Notes: generated from the letters alone by a model not told the origin. Numbered from the stretch's first letter, positions 33,702-42,055 are shown. The stretch is DNA of 64,000 nt from an uncultured Ruminococcus sp. (GCA_902778145.1 CACYWW010000001.1:38504-102503); one strand, 5' to 3'. Numbers and translations are program-made.

Positions 33702-34556
33702 CTACAGTTTATAATGTGGATATAGACTCTTGTGTTCCATAATCCAATCTGATAATTCTGCAACCATTTTTTCATAATTGGGTATTTTGTAACTAAAATC
33801 CCATCTAGTTCGTTTTAATGACTTATCTGCAGCCATTCTATCAACTGGAATAATTGACACTTTTTCCCTTCTAATGTACCGATTGAATAATCCTAACAAA
33901 TCACACTTGGAAATACTGGAATCCGGCACCATATTAAACAGACCATGTGCCCTTTCTTTTGCAGCTGCTTCCATTGTTTTGGCAAGTTGGAGAGTTGTCT
34001 GCCCAGTCCACATTGCTCCAGTAAAACCATTTACTTCGCCGTGTTGCTGCAAGAACCAATTAAGAAGTCCAATTCCTTTGGGATTTATATCAGGTCCCAC
34101 TATTGACTGTCGCAAAGTGAGATCCTTTTCATTGATTATTTCCCCCAAAGCCTTTGTACGATCATAGAATGTTGAGCCATCTTTAAAATCATCTTCAGTG
34201 TATTGGCCTTTTTTCCCGCTAAACACACAGTCAGTACTCATATGAATTATCTGAGTATGCGTGCCTTCTGTAAGTAGTGCTAACTGATGCGGAAAAAAAG
34301 AATTAAGATAAACAGCAGTTGATTTATGTTCCTCGCATGTCTGGTTTAGAAGTCCAATACAGTTGATTACTGAATCAAACTTATCAACCCCGATAAGTTC
34401 TTTCATAAATTCGGCATCCTGCGCATCACCGGCTACAGAATCAACAAGGTTTGATAGTTGTCTATCAAAGCCTATCACGTTATGACCTTGCTCTTTTAAG
34501 TAAAGGCTAATCATATGTCCGGCCATACCGTTGCAACCGAGAATTAAAAACTTCAT
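33702..34556 (-). CDS. RmlD-like UDP-sugar 4-reductase (SDR family)
   Basis: The 284-residue SDR has LGCNGMAGHMISLYLKEQGH, IHMSTDCVFSGKKGQY, YDRTKALGE (YxxxK) and LRQSIVGPD, close to RmlD and to the QnlA/WbvR reductases that act after FnlA-type dehydratases. It overlaps the FnlA-like gene by four bases. The pair would convert UDP-GlcNAc to a UDP-6-deoxy-L-HexNAc (L-RhaNAc/L-PneNAc type). It is shorter than CapF/FnlB and lacks the cupin part. Confidence 0.75.
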   Translation of the reverse strand: MKFLILGCNGMAGHMISLYLKEQGHNVIGFDRQLSNLVDSVAGDAQDAEFMKELIGVDKFDSVINCIGLLNQTCEEHKSTAVYLNSFFPHQLALLTEGTHTQIIHMSTDCVFSGKKGQYTEDDFKDGSTFYDRTKALGEIINEKDLTLRQSIVGPDINPKGIGLLNWFLQQHGEVNGFTGAMWTGQTTLQLAKTMEAAAKERAHGLFNMVPDSSISKCDLLGLFNRYIRREKVSIIPVDRMAADKSLKRTRWDFSYKIPNYEKMVAELSDWIMEHKSLYPHYKL

Positions 34557-35593
34557 TTCTCTTCCTTTCTCAACTCATCCTGAACATATCGAGTTGTCAT
34601 AATTTTTTGAACCGTTCCATCCACATCCAGTTGATTGGTGTTGCTACTGGTGTATTCAAAATCGGCTTGCGATTTAACATTCCCATTAACGAGGAACTTG
34701 TCATAATTTAAATCGCGGCTGTCAGCACTTATCCGATAGTACTGTCCCATATCCTCAGACCTGAGCATTTCTTCTCTGGTAACAAGAGTCTCATAAAGCT
34801 TTTCGCCATGGCGCGGACCAATAATACGGGTCTCGGTTTTTCCAAAAACCTTCTGAACAGCTTCAGCCAGAACGCCTATCGTGCTTGCATCCGCTTTCTG
34901 CACAAACAAATCGCCAGGGTTTGCATGCTGGAAAGCGAACATAACCAAGGCTACTGCTTCATCAAGGTTCATAAGGAAGCGGGTCATATTGGGATCAGTG
35001 ATAGTAATTGGTCTTCCACTCTTTATCTGCTGAATGAAAAGAGGTATAACGGAGCCTCTACTACACATAACATTCCCATATCTCGTACAGGTCAGGGTAG
35101 TTCCATGATCTGCTGCATATTTAGCCTTCGAGTAAACCACTCTCTCAGCCATAGCCTTACTAATACCCATAGCGTTGATTGGATAAGCTGCCTTATCTGT
35201 GGAAAGAAGGACTACAGACTTAACATGATTGTCTACTGCTGTCTGGACAACATTATCTGTACCAACCACGTTAGTTCTAACAGCCTCCATCGGGAAGAAT
35301 TCGCAAGAAGGGACTTCTTTAAGAGCCGCTGCATGGAATACATAATCCACGCCTTGCATAGCGATATTGAGCGAATCACGATCCCGAACATTGCCGATAT
35401 AGAATTTTACCTTGTCATATGCTTCAGGATAATTGGCCTGAAGCTCATGGCGCATATCGTCCTGCTTCTTTTCGTCTCTTGAAAAGATACGGATTTCTGC
35501 AATATCCGAACTCAAAAAATGGTTTAACACAGTATTTCCGAAAGAGCCTGTACCACCAGTGATCATCAACACTTTATCTTTAAAAACGCTCAT
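34553..35593 (-). CDS. UDP-GlcNAc 4,6-dehydratase/5-epimerase (CapE/FnlA-like)
   Basis: At 346 residues, the protein has ITGGTGSFGNTVLNHFL, FHAAALKEVPSCEFFPMEAV, the active site AINAMGISKAMAERVVYSKAK, and CTRYGNVMCSRGSVIPLF. These are signatures of short polysaccharide-biosynthesis dehydratases of the CapE/WbjB/FnlA group, which also invert C5. The product would be a UDP-4-keto-6-deoxy-L-HexNAc for the next enzyme. It overlaps the genes on both sides by four bases. Confidence 0.86.
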   Translation of the reverse strand: MSVFKDKVLMITGGTGSFGNTVLNHFLSSDIAEIRIFSRDEKKQDDMRHELQANYPEAYDKVKFYIGNVRDRDSLNIAMQGVDYVFHAAALKEVPSCEFFPMEAVRTNVVGTDNVVQTAVDNHVKSVVLLSTDKAAYPINAMGISKAMAERVVYSKAKYAADHGTTLTCTRYGNVMCSRGSVIPLFIQQIKSGRPITITDPNMTRFLMNLDEAVALVMFAFQHANPGDLFVQKADASTIGVLAEAVQKVFGKTETRIIGPRHGEKLYETLVTREEMLRSEDMGQYYRISADSRDLNYDKFLVNGNVKSQADFEYTSSNTNQLDVDGTVQKIMTTRYVQDELRKEEK

Positions 35594-36792
35594 CTTTTAT
35601 AATTCCATCCCTTCTGGAGTTGTTCAAGCATGTCGAGCAGCCTGCTGTTGTTTTTTTCCTTTGAGTAAACTCTGTTCGTGAACTCAATCACATCTTTCTG
35701 ATAATCCTTCAAGCAACTCTTATCTTTTGAGATCTCATTGATAATAGGAACTGCATCCAGGATTTCATCTTGAGAGAATGAATATCCGATATGATTATCC
35801 TTGAAAAGCTGATAATATCCTGACTTCTCAACAATATTCATCACAGGCTTGCCAACTGCCATGGCAAGCGCCATCTTGCTCGGTACGTTGTTGCCAATAA
35901 CACCGTGATGCAGAGGAATAATCTCCATATCGCAGTAGCTGTACACTTCGCTCATGCGCTCCTGTGGCTGCCAGCCATAGAATTTGATGTTTGAGCCTTG
36001 TGTTCTTCTCTTCAGTTCTTCTATCTTGACTCCCTGACCGACAATGTGGAATTCAACATGCTTGTTGTCTTTCAGGGCATTAACAAGCTCTACAAACTCA
36101 TCAAGCCCAAATACTTGTCCGACATTCCCCGCGTATTGAATGATCAGCTTTGAAGTATCAATATCAAATTCCTTGACGAAAGTATTATCCTCTGGAGCTA
36201 TATACCGGATACTATCCGAGTCATACCATGTGTTCACAATGAAGATCTTGTTCGGGTCTGTTTTCTCCCTAATTAAGACATCCCTCATGTCATCGGAAAC
36301 AACCACAACACGATCTGCCAGCTTAAAACCAATTCGCTGTATGCGCTTTAGAATCTTGTCCAGGAATTTGTTCTTCACAATTCCAAGCTCAAAAGCAGAA
36401 CCGGGGAATACATCGTGGATGTTGTAAACGATGGGCTTTCCAAGTCTTTTAAGTCTACGGATTGTAAAGGATACGGTCGGTACAGATTGAACGAAAAATA
36501 AGTCAACGTCCAAGTCCTTTGCAAGCTTCGTAGCTCCTCTAACAAAACTAAGTCCGTACAGATATCTACCTATGAAATTTGTTTTCTGGGTAGGTTTTAG
36601 TTCTACGGTATGGCACTTGAAATTCGGCTTTTCTAGTTGCGGGGGATAATCCGCATTATCCCGAACGGAGACAGCCTCAATCAAATCGACCGAATGCCCA
36701 CGTTCCAGCATCTTCTCTATAGTCGCACATAGCAAATGGTTAGACCCATTATTACTTGCGAACCCATTTTCATAAACGAAACCTATCTTCAT
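35590..36792 (-). CDS. Glycosyltransferase family 4, WbuB-like
   Basis: The 400-residue enzyme has an N-terminal region IGFVYENGFASNNGSNHLL, a central YNIHDVFPGSAFELGIV and VVVSDDMRDVLI, and a C-terminal QYAGNVGQVFGLDEFVEL and FYGWQPQERMSEVYSYCDM, IGNNVPSKMALAMAVGKPV. This layout resembles WbuB-type transferases, which often use 6-deoxy-amino sugars and sit next to fnlA-type genes as here. The donor assignment is inferred from that context. Confidence 0.8.
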   Translation of the reverse strand: MKIGFVYENGFASNNGSNHLLCATIEKMLERGHSVDLIEAVSVRDNADYPPQLEKPNFKCHTVELKPTQKTNFIGRYLYGLSFVRGATKLAKDLDVDLFFVQSVPTVSFTIRRLKRLGKPIVYNIHDVFPGSAFELGIVKNKFLDKILKRIQRIGFKLADRVVVVSDDMRDVLIREKTDPNKIFIVNTWYDSDSIRYIAPEDNTFVKEFDIDTSKLIIQYAGNVGQVFGLDEFVELVNALKDNKHVEFHIVGQGVKIEELKRRTQGSNIKFYGWQPQERMSEVYSYCDMEIIPLHHGVIGNNVPSKMALAMAVGKPVMNIVEKSGYYQLFKDNHIGYSFSQDEILDAVPIINEISKDKSCLKDYQKDVIEFTNRVYSKEKNNSRLLDMLEQLQKGWNYKR

Positions 36793-37718
36793 TTATTATT
36801 CCCCTTCGTGGACATATATTGTTTAACTTCTTCCACGATACCTTCTTTGAATGTCATTGGATTGTAACCAAATGCTTCAGCTGCCTCTTCATGTGTGAAT
36901 ACTCTCGGTTCGCAGAGACGCTGCACTTTTTCTCTATAGTCAACCTTTTTCAAACTCAGGAGATAAATCAGCCATGCGCCGCCATAAGCTATGGGGAATG
37001 GGCAACTAATGAACTTAACCTTCTTGCCAAGATTCTTTCCAATTTCGGTAAGCATGTCCCGAAGCAGGATAGGTTCTCCGCCAGAAAGGTTAAAATCTCT
37101 GTTGGCGGTCGCATTCTCGTTCATAAGCACTGCAAAATATGCATCACCTAAATCCCTGTAGTGAACCGGCTGAAGCTCATATTTAGCGCCGTTGACCACA
37201 GGCATGATAGGGAATTTATCAACCATCTTTACAAACTGAATAACATTGTTGTCGTAGATGTTTCCATAAATCATTGTTGGACGGCAGATGGTCAGGACAA
37301 TTCCGTTCTTTTTGCAAGTGTCATAAACAAAGGCATCAATCTGACGATACTCTTCGCCAGCTTCCTTGTACTTTGAGTAAATTCCTGTGGTATGAATCAG
37401 AATGAGCCTCCGAACCTTGCAAAAGGCAGCCGCCTCAACGACTTCGTGCGACCAATGTATTCCCGCAAGGTGTAAAACCGTATCGGCATTCCTAAAGGCG
37501 TCTTTCAGAAAACTTACGTCAGTAAGCTCTCCTCTGCATATTTCAATTCCCGGAATATTTTTTTTTAAATAGGATGTATTAGATGTCTCCCTTGCAATTG
37601 CTCTTATTCCATCTGGAAAGAGTTCTTTCACATCACTTATATGTTTTGCTATATTCTCAGCCAATACGCCACCGGACTTTTTGCCTGTCACACCTGTCAG
37701 CGCAAGGATTTTTCCCAT
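36789..37718 (-). CDS. NAD-dependent epimerase/dehydratase-like protein (atypical SDR)
   Basis: ATG at 37718 has GAGG upstream. The 309-residue protein has a glycine-rich nucleotide motif (LTGVTGKKSGGVLAENI) and DTVLHLAGIHWSHEV. The usual YxxxK pair appears as YRQID (around residue 126), so the catalytic lysine is missing or displaced. It lies between the WbuB-like transferase and the sugar transferase, the place of UDP-hexose 4-reductases (WbpV-like) in related loci. It may be a reductase, or a binding protein without that activity. Confidence 0.65.
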   Translation of the reverse strand: MGKILALTGVTGKKSGGVLAENIAKHISDVKELFPDGIRAIARETSNTSYLKKNIPGIEICRGELTDVSFLKDAFRNADTVLHLAGIHWSHEVVEAAAFCKVRRLILIHTTGIYSKYKEAGEEYRQIDAFVYDTCKKNGIVLTICRPTMIYGNIYDNNVIQFVKMVDKFPIMPVVNGAKYELQPVHYRDLGDAYFAVLMNENATANRDFNLSGGEPILLRDMLTEIGKNLGKKVKFISCPFPIAYGGAWLIYLLSLKKVDYREKVQRLCEPRVFTHEEAAEAFGYNPMTFKEGIVEEVKQYMSTKGNNK

Positions 37719-37728
37719 TTTCAATTCC

Positions 37729-38358
37729 TCATTTTTGTTGATAGTTGTGAGAGGACGCTATTTGCTCTTTATTCCCTGTTCCGCCTTCAACAACGCCATC
37801 ATGTTTCAAAACACTCTTTATTGTTCCAAAGAAACACTTGCAGTCAAAGAGAAAACTCTGTTTCTCAACATACTCCCCGTCTAATTTGGCCTTAATGGGA
37901 ATCTCAAGTTCATCGCGCCCATTTATTTGAGCCCAGCCAGTGAGACCGGGTTTGATATCGTTTGCACCGTATTTATCGCGCTCAGCAACGAGGTCATATT
38001 GGTTCCACAAAGCAGGGCGAGGCCCAATCACGCTCATCTGTCCGGCAGCGATATTAAACAGTTGGGGTAGCTCGTCCAGGCTTGCCCTACGTTCCAGCCT
38101 CTGCCATTTGGTAAGCATATCCTCCGCCTTAAACTGATGTGTCGGCGTGTCGTGCGGCACATTAACAGGCATTGATCGAAATTTGATAATCATGAACTCT
38201 TTTTTATGTATGCCGATTCTGCGCTGTTTGAAAAACACCGGACCGGGAGAGTCGATCTTGATGATGATCGCAATGATCAGCATAGGAATTGCAAGGACGA
38301 TAATTCCTAAGATGGATAGCACAAGATCAAGCAGTCGTTTGATAAAATGCCTGTACAT
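37729..38358 (-). CDS. Initiating sugar-phosphate transferase (PglC/WcaJ C-terminal type)
   Basis: The 209-residue protein has one N-terminal re-entrant membrane helix (LLDLVLSILGIIVLAIPMLIIAI), GPVFFKQRRIG, FMIIKFRSM, RASLDELPQLFNI, MSVIGPRPALWNQYD and KPGLTGWAQINGRDE. All conserved blocks of the small monotopic phosphoglycosyl transferases are present. It should put the first sugar phosphate on undecaprenyl phosphate and start the repeat unit. A truncated paralogue lies at 39561. Confidence 0.9.
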   Translation of the reverse strand: MYRHFIKRLLDLVLSILGIIVLAIPMLIIAIIIKIDSPGPVFFKQRRIGIHKKEFMIIKFRSMPVNVPHDTPTHQFKAEDMLTKWQRLERRASLDELPQLFNIAAGQMSVIGPRPALWNQYDLVAERDKYGANDIKPGLTGWAQINGRDELEIPIKAKLDGEYVEKQSFLFDCKCFFGTIKSVLKHDGVVEGGTGNKEQIASSHNYQQK

Positions 38359-38361
38359 TAA

Positions 38362-38982
38362 TTAGCCCTCAACATTCCCATCAGTAGTGATTTCAATGCG
38401 TTCTCCCACAAATACTGTCTCGCCATTATGAGTTCCGAGTGTAAAACTATATCCATATTTTCGCACAACTTCGTTTGGCTCTGTCTTTGTGAATGACGGA
38501 ACCGCTGCGCTGGGCATTACAACCGTGCCGCATTGAATATTGCAATAATCTGCGACAAAAGAGTGGTGATCGATTACCGAATTTGCCATCACAAAGGTTC
38601 CTTCCCCAACGTGAGCACGAGGATTAACTGCTGCCAACGGAGCGACGACGACTCCTCTTCCTAACTGAGCCGTATTGCTGAGATATGCGCGCTTTGATAC
38701 GATTCCTGGAACGTTGTAGTTGACGTACATGAGTTTCTTAGTCCACTCCATACGCACATCCGGATCGCCTATTGCAACGATTGCATATTTGTAGTCCATT
38801 ATAAACTTTTCATAGTCCTCAAGTTTACCGATAGACTGCTCGTGAAAATTGCCTTCAAATTCCCCGCTGCCAAACGTGTCATCAAGGAAATCGATCTTCC
38901 CGAACGCTCCCATTTCTTCTGCAATCTCTTTGACTACAGTGCCGAACATTCCGGCACCAAGGATCAGTAAGTTATTGTTCAT
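38362..38982 (-). CDS. PglD/NeuD-like sugar acyltransferase
   Basis: ATG at 38982 with GGAG seven bases upstream gives 206 residues. An N-terminal Rossmann-like part (LLILGAGMFGTVVKEIAEEMG) is followed by left-handed beta-helix hexapeptides (AQLGRGVVVAPLAAV, AHVGEGTFVMANSVIDHHS, NIQCGTVVMPSA). The HHS motif contains the usual catalytic histidine. These enzymes acetylate amino groups of UDP-sugars. The C-terminus departs from the repeat pattern (TKTEPNEVVRKYGYSF). Confidence 0.75.
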   Translation of the reverse strand: MNNNLLILGAGMFGTVVKEIAEEMGAFGKIDFLDDTFGSGEFEGNFHEQSIGKLEDYEKFIMDYKYAIVAIGDPDVRMEWTKKLMYVNYNVPGIVSKRAYLSNTAQLGRGVVVAPLAAVNPRAHVGEGTFVMANSVIDHHSFVADYCNIQCGTVVMPSAAVPSFTKTEPNEVVRKYGYSFTLGTHNGETVFVGERIEITTDGNVEG

Positions 38983-39005
38983 TGCAAATCTCCTATCTGT
39001 TGTTT

Positions 39006-39242
39006 TCAGAATAAGCTGACGGCTTCTTCGCCGATCCAAGATATGTCGTTAACTCTCTTGTTCTCTTCCAATTCGATAACAATGTGATCCGCCTTAGCTG
39101 TTATCTTTGAAATCAAATAATACTTATCGAACTCTGTGTTCGCCATTTCTGTTCCGTTTTCGAATTGAAGGTGTCGTCCTTCCAACAGCACTTCTATCGG
39201 AGAACAAATGTTGCTGACTGATTGATCAATTCTGTACGCCAA
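39006..39242 (-). CDS. Hypothetical small protein at the head of the capsule operon (78 aa)
   Basis: TTG at 39242 with GGAGG seven bases upstream is the best start. GTG at 39308 in the same frame has no ribosome site. The product of 78 residues is soluble (EVLLEGRHLQFENGTEMAN, YYLISKITAKADHIVIELEE). I do not recognise it. It is the first gene of the capsule operon and 23 bases from the acyltransferase gene, so it may assist that enzyme or regulate the operon. Confidence 0.5.
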   Translation of the reverse strand: MAYRIDQSVSNICSPIEVLLEGRHLQFENGTEMANTEFDKYYLISKITAKADHIVIELEENKRVNDISWIGEEAVSLF

Positions 39243-39329
39243 TTTATATCCTCCATTCTCTTGCCTGAAGTGTTTTTTCTTTTGATTAAGACTCTTAAAA
39301 AATTTCACAAAGAATATTATAATTTTATA

Positions 39330-39358
39330 TTGACCATCTTCGTGTTATTTGGTATAAT
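39330..39358 (+). promoter_or_regulatory. Near-consensus plus-strand promoter
   Basis: TTGACC (39330-39335), a 17-base spacer and TATAAT (39353-39358) read to the right, against all neighbouring genes. No plus-strand coding gene follows, but a structured, terminated stretch does (39364-39526). Confidence 0.65.
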
Positions 39359-39363
39359 ATAGT

Positions 39364-39526
39364 ATGGTGGGCAGAATAGCGCCATATCATCCAGAATGTT
39401 TTTTTATAAAATGTTGGCTTAAACCTTTTATGGCCTCAGCCAGCACTTTATTCTGCCGAAAGTTATTCATTGGAAGTTAGAATCCTTCTCTAAAAGCGAT
39501 ACCGGTTCACAGTCGGTATTCTTTTT
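39364..39526 (+). ncRNA. Candidate small RNA opposite the capsule operon
   Basis: The stretch between the plus-strand promoter and a terminator-like hairpin is about 163 bases and has no plus-strand ORF. A nine-pair stem closes the 5' domain (GGCAGAATA at 39370-39378 with TATTCTGCC at 39449-39457), and inner pairs such as TGGCT/AGCCA are possible. I cannot assign it to a known RNA family. An alternative is that this is remnant sequence: on the minus strand a 27-codon frame (39387-39470) also exists. Confidence 0.4.
39498..39526 (+). terminator. Terminator of the candidate small RNA
   Basis: ATACCG (39499-39504) pairs with CGGTAT (39514-39519) over a nine-base loop, followed by TCTTTTT. The stem is short, so strength is moderate. 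Confidence 0.5.
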
Positions 39527-39560
39527 GAGGACTCTTATTCAGGCTTAAAAACATTTAAGC

Positions 39561-39923
39561 TCAAATAGCAGTTCTCAAAAATCCTTGTAAATACTGTGGT
39601 TTAAGTGTTGTCCCTATTATTACTCGCGCTAGGCTGGTTTTTCTCATTATCCTGCCGATCTTCGTGACTCGGGGATCGTTCGGTCCGTTATACGTGGATC
39701 CGTCCGCATTTCTGATATCGGGCGCGTTGACCTTCATGGAGCGGAATTTGTACATCTTGAACGTCTTGCCGTTTTTGCCGAGTCTCTGAGCGCTGTAAAA
39801 GACGGGGCCCCTGTCGGTCAGGTAAATGATCGGAGCAAGGACAATGAAAAACAAGCAAAAGAACGGCAGCCCGATCAGCCCAAAGACGATATCGATCGAC
39901 CTTTTAACAAATTTCCTGTACAT
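39561..39923 (-). pseudogene. Truncated sugar transferase (N-terminal half only)
   Basis: The first 93 residues are a normal start of a bacterial sugar transferase: membrane helix, RGPVFYSAQRLG, FKMYKFRSMKVNAP, KIGRIMRKTSL. The family then continues with DELPQL and the GPRP block, but here the frame turns into unrelated residues (ARVIIGTTLKPQYLQ) and stops. The catalytic region is therefore lost. The break is near 39640 and coincides with the step from GC-rich to AT-rich sequence. It overlaps the aminotransferase stop by one base, so it was once part of that operon. Confidence 0.8.
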
Positions 39924-41248
39924 TATTTCCTGACCTCGCTCACAGTCTCTTTAAGTATCCTGCACACGTACTCCACGTCTTCATCGCTCAGTAATGTATG
40001 GAACGGCAGCGAGATCAGGTTATGATAGTAATCATAAGAGTTAGGATACGCACTGCAGTCCTTTCCGTAAGCCGTCATCATCGGCAGAGGTTTATAGTGA
40101 ACATTCGTCGCCACACCGTGTTCTGCCATTTTCATGATGATATCATTGCGTTCTGATTCGCTGATGCCGGGCACGCGGATAAGGTACAGATGATTTGAGC
40201 TGTCCATGTACTCCGTATGATGCAGCATATGACCGATGCCAAGCCCGGCACACACGGCGTCATACTTTTTCATTATTTCAGCCCGGCGCTCAAGCAAGCC
40301 GCGGTACCGATCCAGCTGACGCAGACCTATGGCTGCCATGATATCCGTCATGTTGCATTTATACCAGGGGCCGATAACGTCATATTCCCAGGAGCCGATC
40401 TTTGTTTTTGTCAAAGCATCTTTATTCTGTCCGTGCAGCGACAGAAGCTGATACATCTTATAGATCTCCGCATCATCTATCCCCTTGAGCTGAAGCCAGG
40501 CGGACGCTCCGCCTTCGGCGGTGGTGAAATTTTTGACCGCGTGGAAGGAAAAAGACGTAAAATCAGCTATCGCGCCGCAGTATCTTCTCTTCCCGCGAAA
40601 ATCACGCGACGCACCCAGACTGTGTGCGCAGTCGGCTACAACAGCCACACGGCCGACGGCGCGCTGCACACGGGCGGAAAGATCTCCCAGCGGGGTACCG
40701 TCACTCTCAACGGGGGTGAACATAGACTTTTTACTCTCTGCGATCTCAAAGATCCGGTCGTAATTACAAACTATACCTCCAAGGTCAACGGCTATGATCG
40801 CCTTGGTTTTGGGAGTGATCGCCGACGCCATTGCATCGTAGTCCATTTCCGGCATGTGCGTGACGGGATCTCCGTCTTTCCGGATATCTACGAATCTGAC
40901 CGTCGCGCCGCAGTGGACAGCGGCGGAAGCGGAAGCGGTATATGTATAGGCCGGAACGATGACTTCGTCCCCCTCTCTGACCCCGAGGATCCTCAGATTC
41001 AGTTCTTCCGCGGCAGTTGCCGAGTTGAGGCAGACCACGCGGTTGCTGTAATACTCTTTATTCTCTTCGGTATTTATATCAGTCCTGCCCGTTTCGATAT
41101 AAGCGGCAAGACGTCTTTCCAAAAGTTTTGTCCGAGGCCCGGTGGTTATCCACCCGGACTTCAACGTATCGCATACTTCAGCGATCTCGGCGTCCGAAAT
41201 ATCCGGAGGGCTGAAGCTTATAGTGCGCTTTTCCGTGCTTTTTTCCAT
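39923..41248 (-). CDS. DegT/DnrJ/EryC1-type PLP aminotransferase
   Basis: At 441 residues, the protein has the fold-type I plan: DEVIVPAYTYTASASAAVHCGA, VADCAHSLGASRDF, and the PLP lysine in FSFHAVKNFTTAEGG. Proteins of this group aminate UDP- or dTDP-4-keto-6-deoxy sugars and pair with PglC-like transferases. Here the adjacent transferase is broken, so the enzyme may be an orphan or may serve the new capsule operon. It has its own promoter (41356-41384). A long insert around residues 180-200 is unusual. Confidence 0.85.
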   Translation of the reverse strand: MEKSTEKRTISFSPPDISDAEIAEVCDTLKSGWITTGPRTKLLERRLAAYIETGRTDINTEENKEYYSNRVVCLNSATAAEELNLRILGVREGDEVIVPAYTYTASASAAVHCGATVRFVDIRKDGDPVTHMPEMDYDAMASAITPKTKAIIAVDLGGIVCNYDRIFEIAESKKSMFTPVESDGTPLGDLSARVQRAVGRVAVVADCAHSLGASRDFRGKRRYCGAIADFTSFSFHAVKNFTTAEGGASAWLQLKGIDDAEIYKMYQLLSLHGQNKDALTKTKIGSWEYDVIGPWYKCNMTDIMAAIGLRQLDRYRGLLERRAEIMKKYDAVCAGLGIGHMLHHTEYMDSSNHLYLIRVPGISESERNDIIMKMAEHGVATNVHYKPLPMMTAYGKDCSAYPNSYDYYHNLISLPFHTLLSDEDVEYVCRILKETVSEVRK

Positions 41249-41355
41249 TCAATTCTCCGATACAAGCATTTACAACTCAGACCGTGCCGCTTTGTCAGGC
41301 GGCGTCCGGGAGATCCGTTTACGGCAGCAGAATTCAAATGCATATATTTTTACTT

Positions 41356-41384
41356 AGGATATCATATTAAAAGATGTTTTTCAA
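41356..41384 (-). promoter_or_regulatory. Promoter of the aminotransferase gene
   Basis: On the minus strand TTGAAA (41379-41384), a 17-base spacer and TATCCT (41356-41361) precede the aminotransferase. The leader of about 100 bases to the start at 41248 holds no ORF. Confidence 0.55.
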
Positions 41385-41413
41385 GCGCAATATGTTAATA
41401 AAGTATGCGAGAT

Positions 41414-41440
41414 AAAAAAAGTGCCCCCTTGAGGGGCGCT
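41414..41440 (-). terminator. Rho-independent terminator after the 177-residue gene
   Basis: The arms GCGCCCCT and AGGGGGC pair around a short loop and are followed on the minus strand by ACTTTTTTT. It ends the transcript of the gene at 41447-41980 before the aminotransferase promoter. Confidence 0.8.
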
Positions 41441-41446
41441 ATTGAT

Positions 41447-41980
41447 TTATTTGCTTTTCATATAGCAGAAGCCGTCTCTTTTCGGTGCGGACGGGGCGCG
41501 CGCTTCCGTGAGTTTTGCGACGCGCTGCCATGTTTCCTCTGTGAACAGCTCCGTCTTCGCTTTGATCTTTTTGTCGTTCGCTCCGTAGAAAAGCTGGACG
41601 ACCGGTGTGAAATCGATGAACTGTCCGCTCCGCTTTTCGCCGGGATCGATATCCGTCGCGGGATCTCCGTAGCCGAAGGGCGTATACGTGCACGCGGTCG
41701 TCAGGCGGTCGCCGCGTGACAGCTCATATTTATCCGTCAGCTCGTCCGGGAATTCCAGAAACAGCACAGCGTCAAGCTCGTCGGAATACGCCGAGACGAC
41801 GAGCGGCTTTGCCGAATAGACTATCGCCGGCTGTGTGTCTCCGAATTTCAGTATTTCCGCAAGCGAGCTCATCATCATATCGTAATGAAATCTCTGCGAA
41901 AACTCGGTACAGATAAGCTTCCTTACCCCGTAGAATTTCCTGTATGATACGCGCAGCTTGCTCTGATTCTCAGCACTCAT
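41447..41980 (-). CDS. Hypothetical soluble protein (177 aa)
   Basis: The protein has 177 residues and no signal peptide or membrane part (FYGVRKLICTEFSQRFHYD, YELSRGDRLTTACTYTPFG). I recognise no domain. It has its own promoter and terminator, so it is a single-gene unit. GGAGG lies eight bases before the start. The base composition fits the GC-rich chromosome to the right rather than the capsule region. Confidence 0.6.
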   Translation of the reverse strand: MSAENQSKLRVSYRKFYGVRKLICTEFSQRFHYDMMMSSLAEILKFGDTQPAIVYSAKPLVVSAYSDELDAVLFLEFPDELTDKYELSRGDRLTTACTYTPFGYGDPATDIDPGEKRSGQFIDFTPVVQLFYGANDKKIKAKTELFTEETWQRVAKLTEARAPSAPKRDGFCYMKSK

Positions 41981-42006
41981 TGTCAGGTCCTCCGTTTTTT
42001 GTTGTC

Positions 42007-42035
42007 ATTATACCACGGTGCGCCGGGAAAGTCAA
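42007..42035 (-). promoter_or_regulatory. Sigma-A promoter of the 177-residue gene
   Basis: On the minus strand TTGACT (42030-42035), a 17-base spacer and TATAAT (42007-42012) lie directly upstream of the ribosome site of the gene starting at 41980. Confidence 0.75.
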
Positions 42036-42055
42036 CGGGCGCGACCGTTTTTTTG

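Noticed and set aside
22780-39242. Capsule chain-length and attachment genes (Wzz, tyrosine kinase, LCP ligase)
   Set aside because: They were looked for because a Wzy-type locus usually has them, but none of the genes here fits. They must be elsewhere or absent.
39301-39360. A minus-strand promoter for the capsule operon in the same AT-rich stretch
   Set aside because: TATAAT exists on the minus strand (39316-39321), but no acceptable -35 element is 16-18 bases away. Only the plus-strand pair is convincing.
40217-41398. A 393-codon plus-strand frame
   Set aside because: It is antisense to the aminotransferase with its clear PLP-lysine motif.
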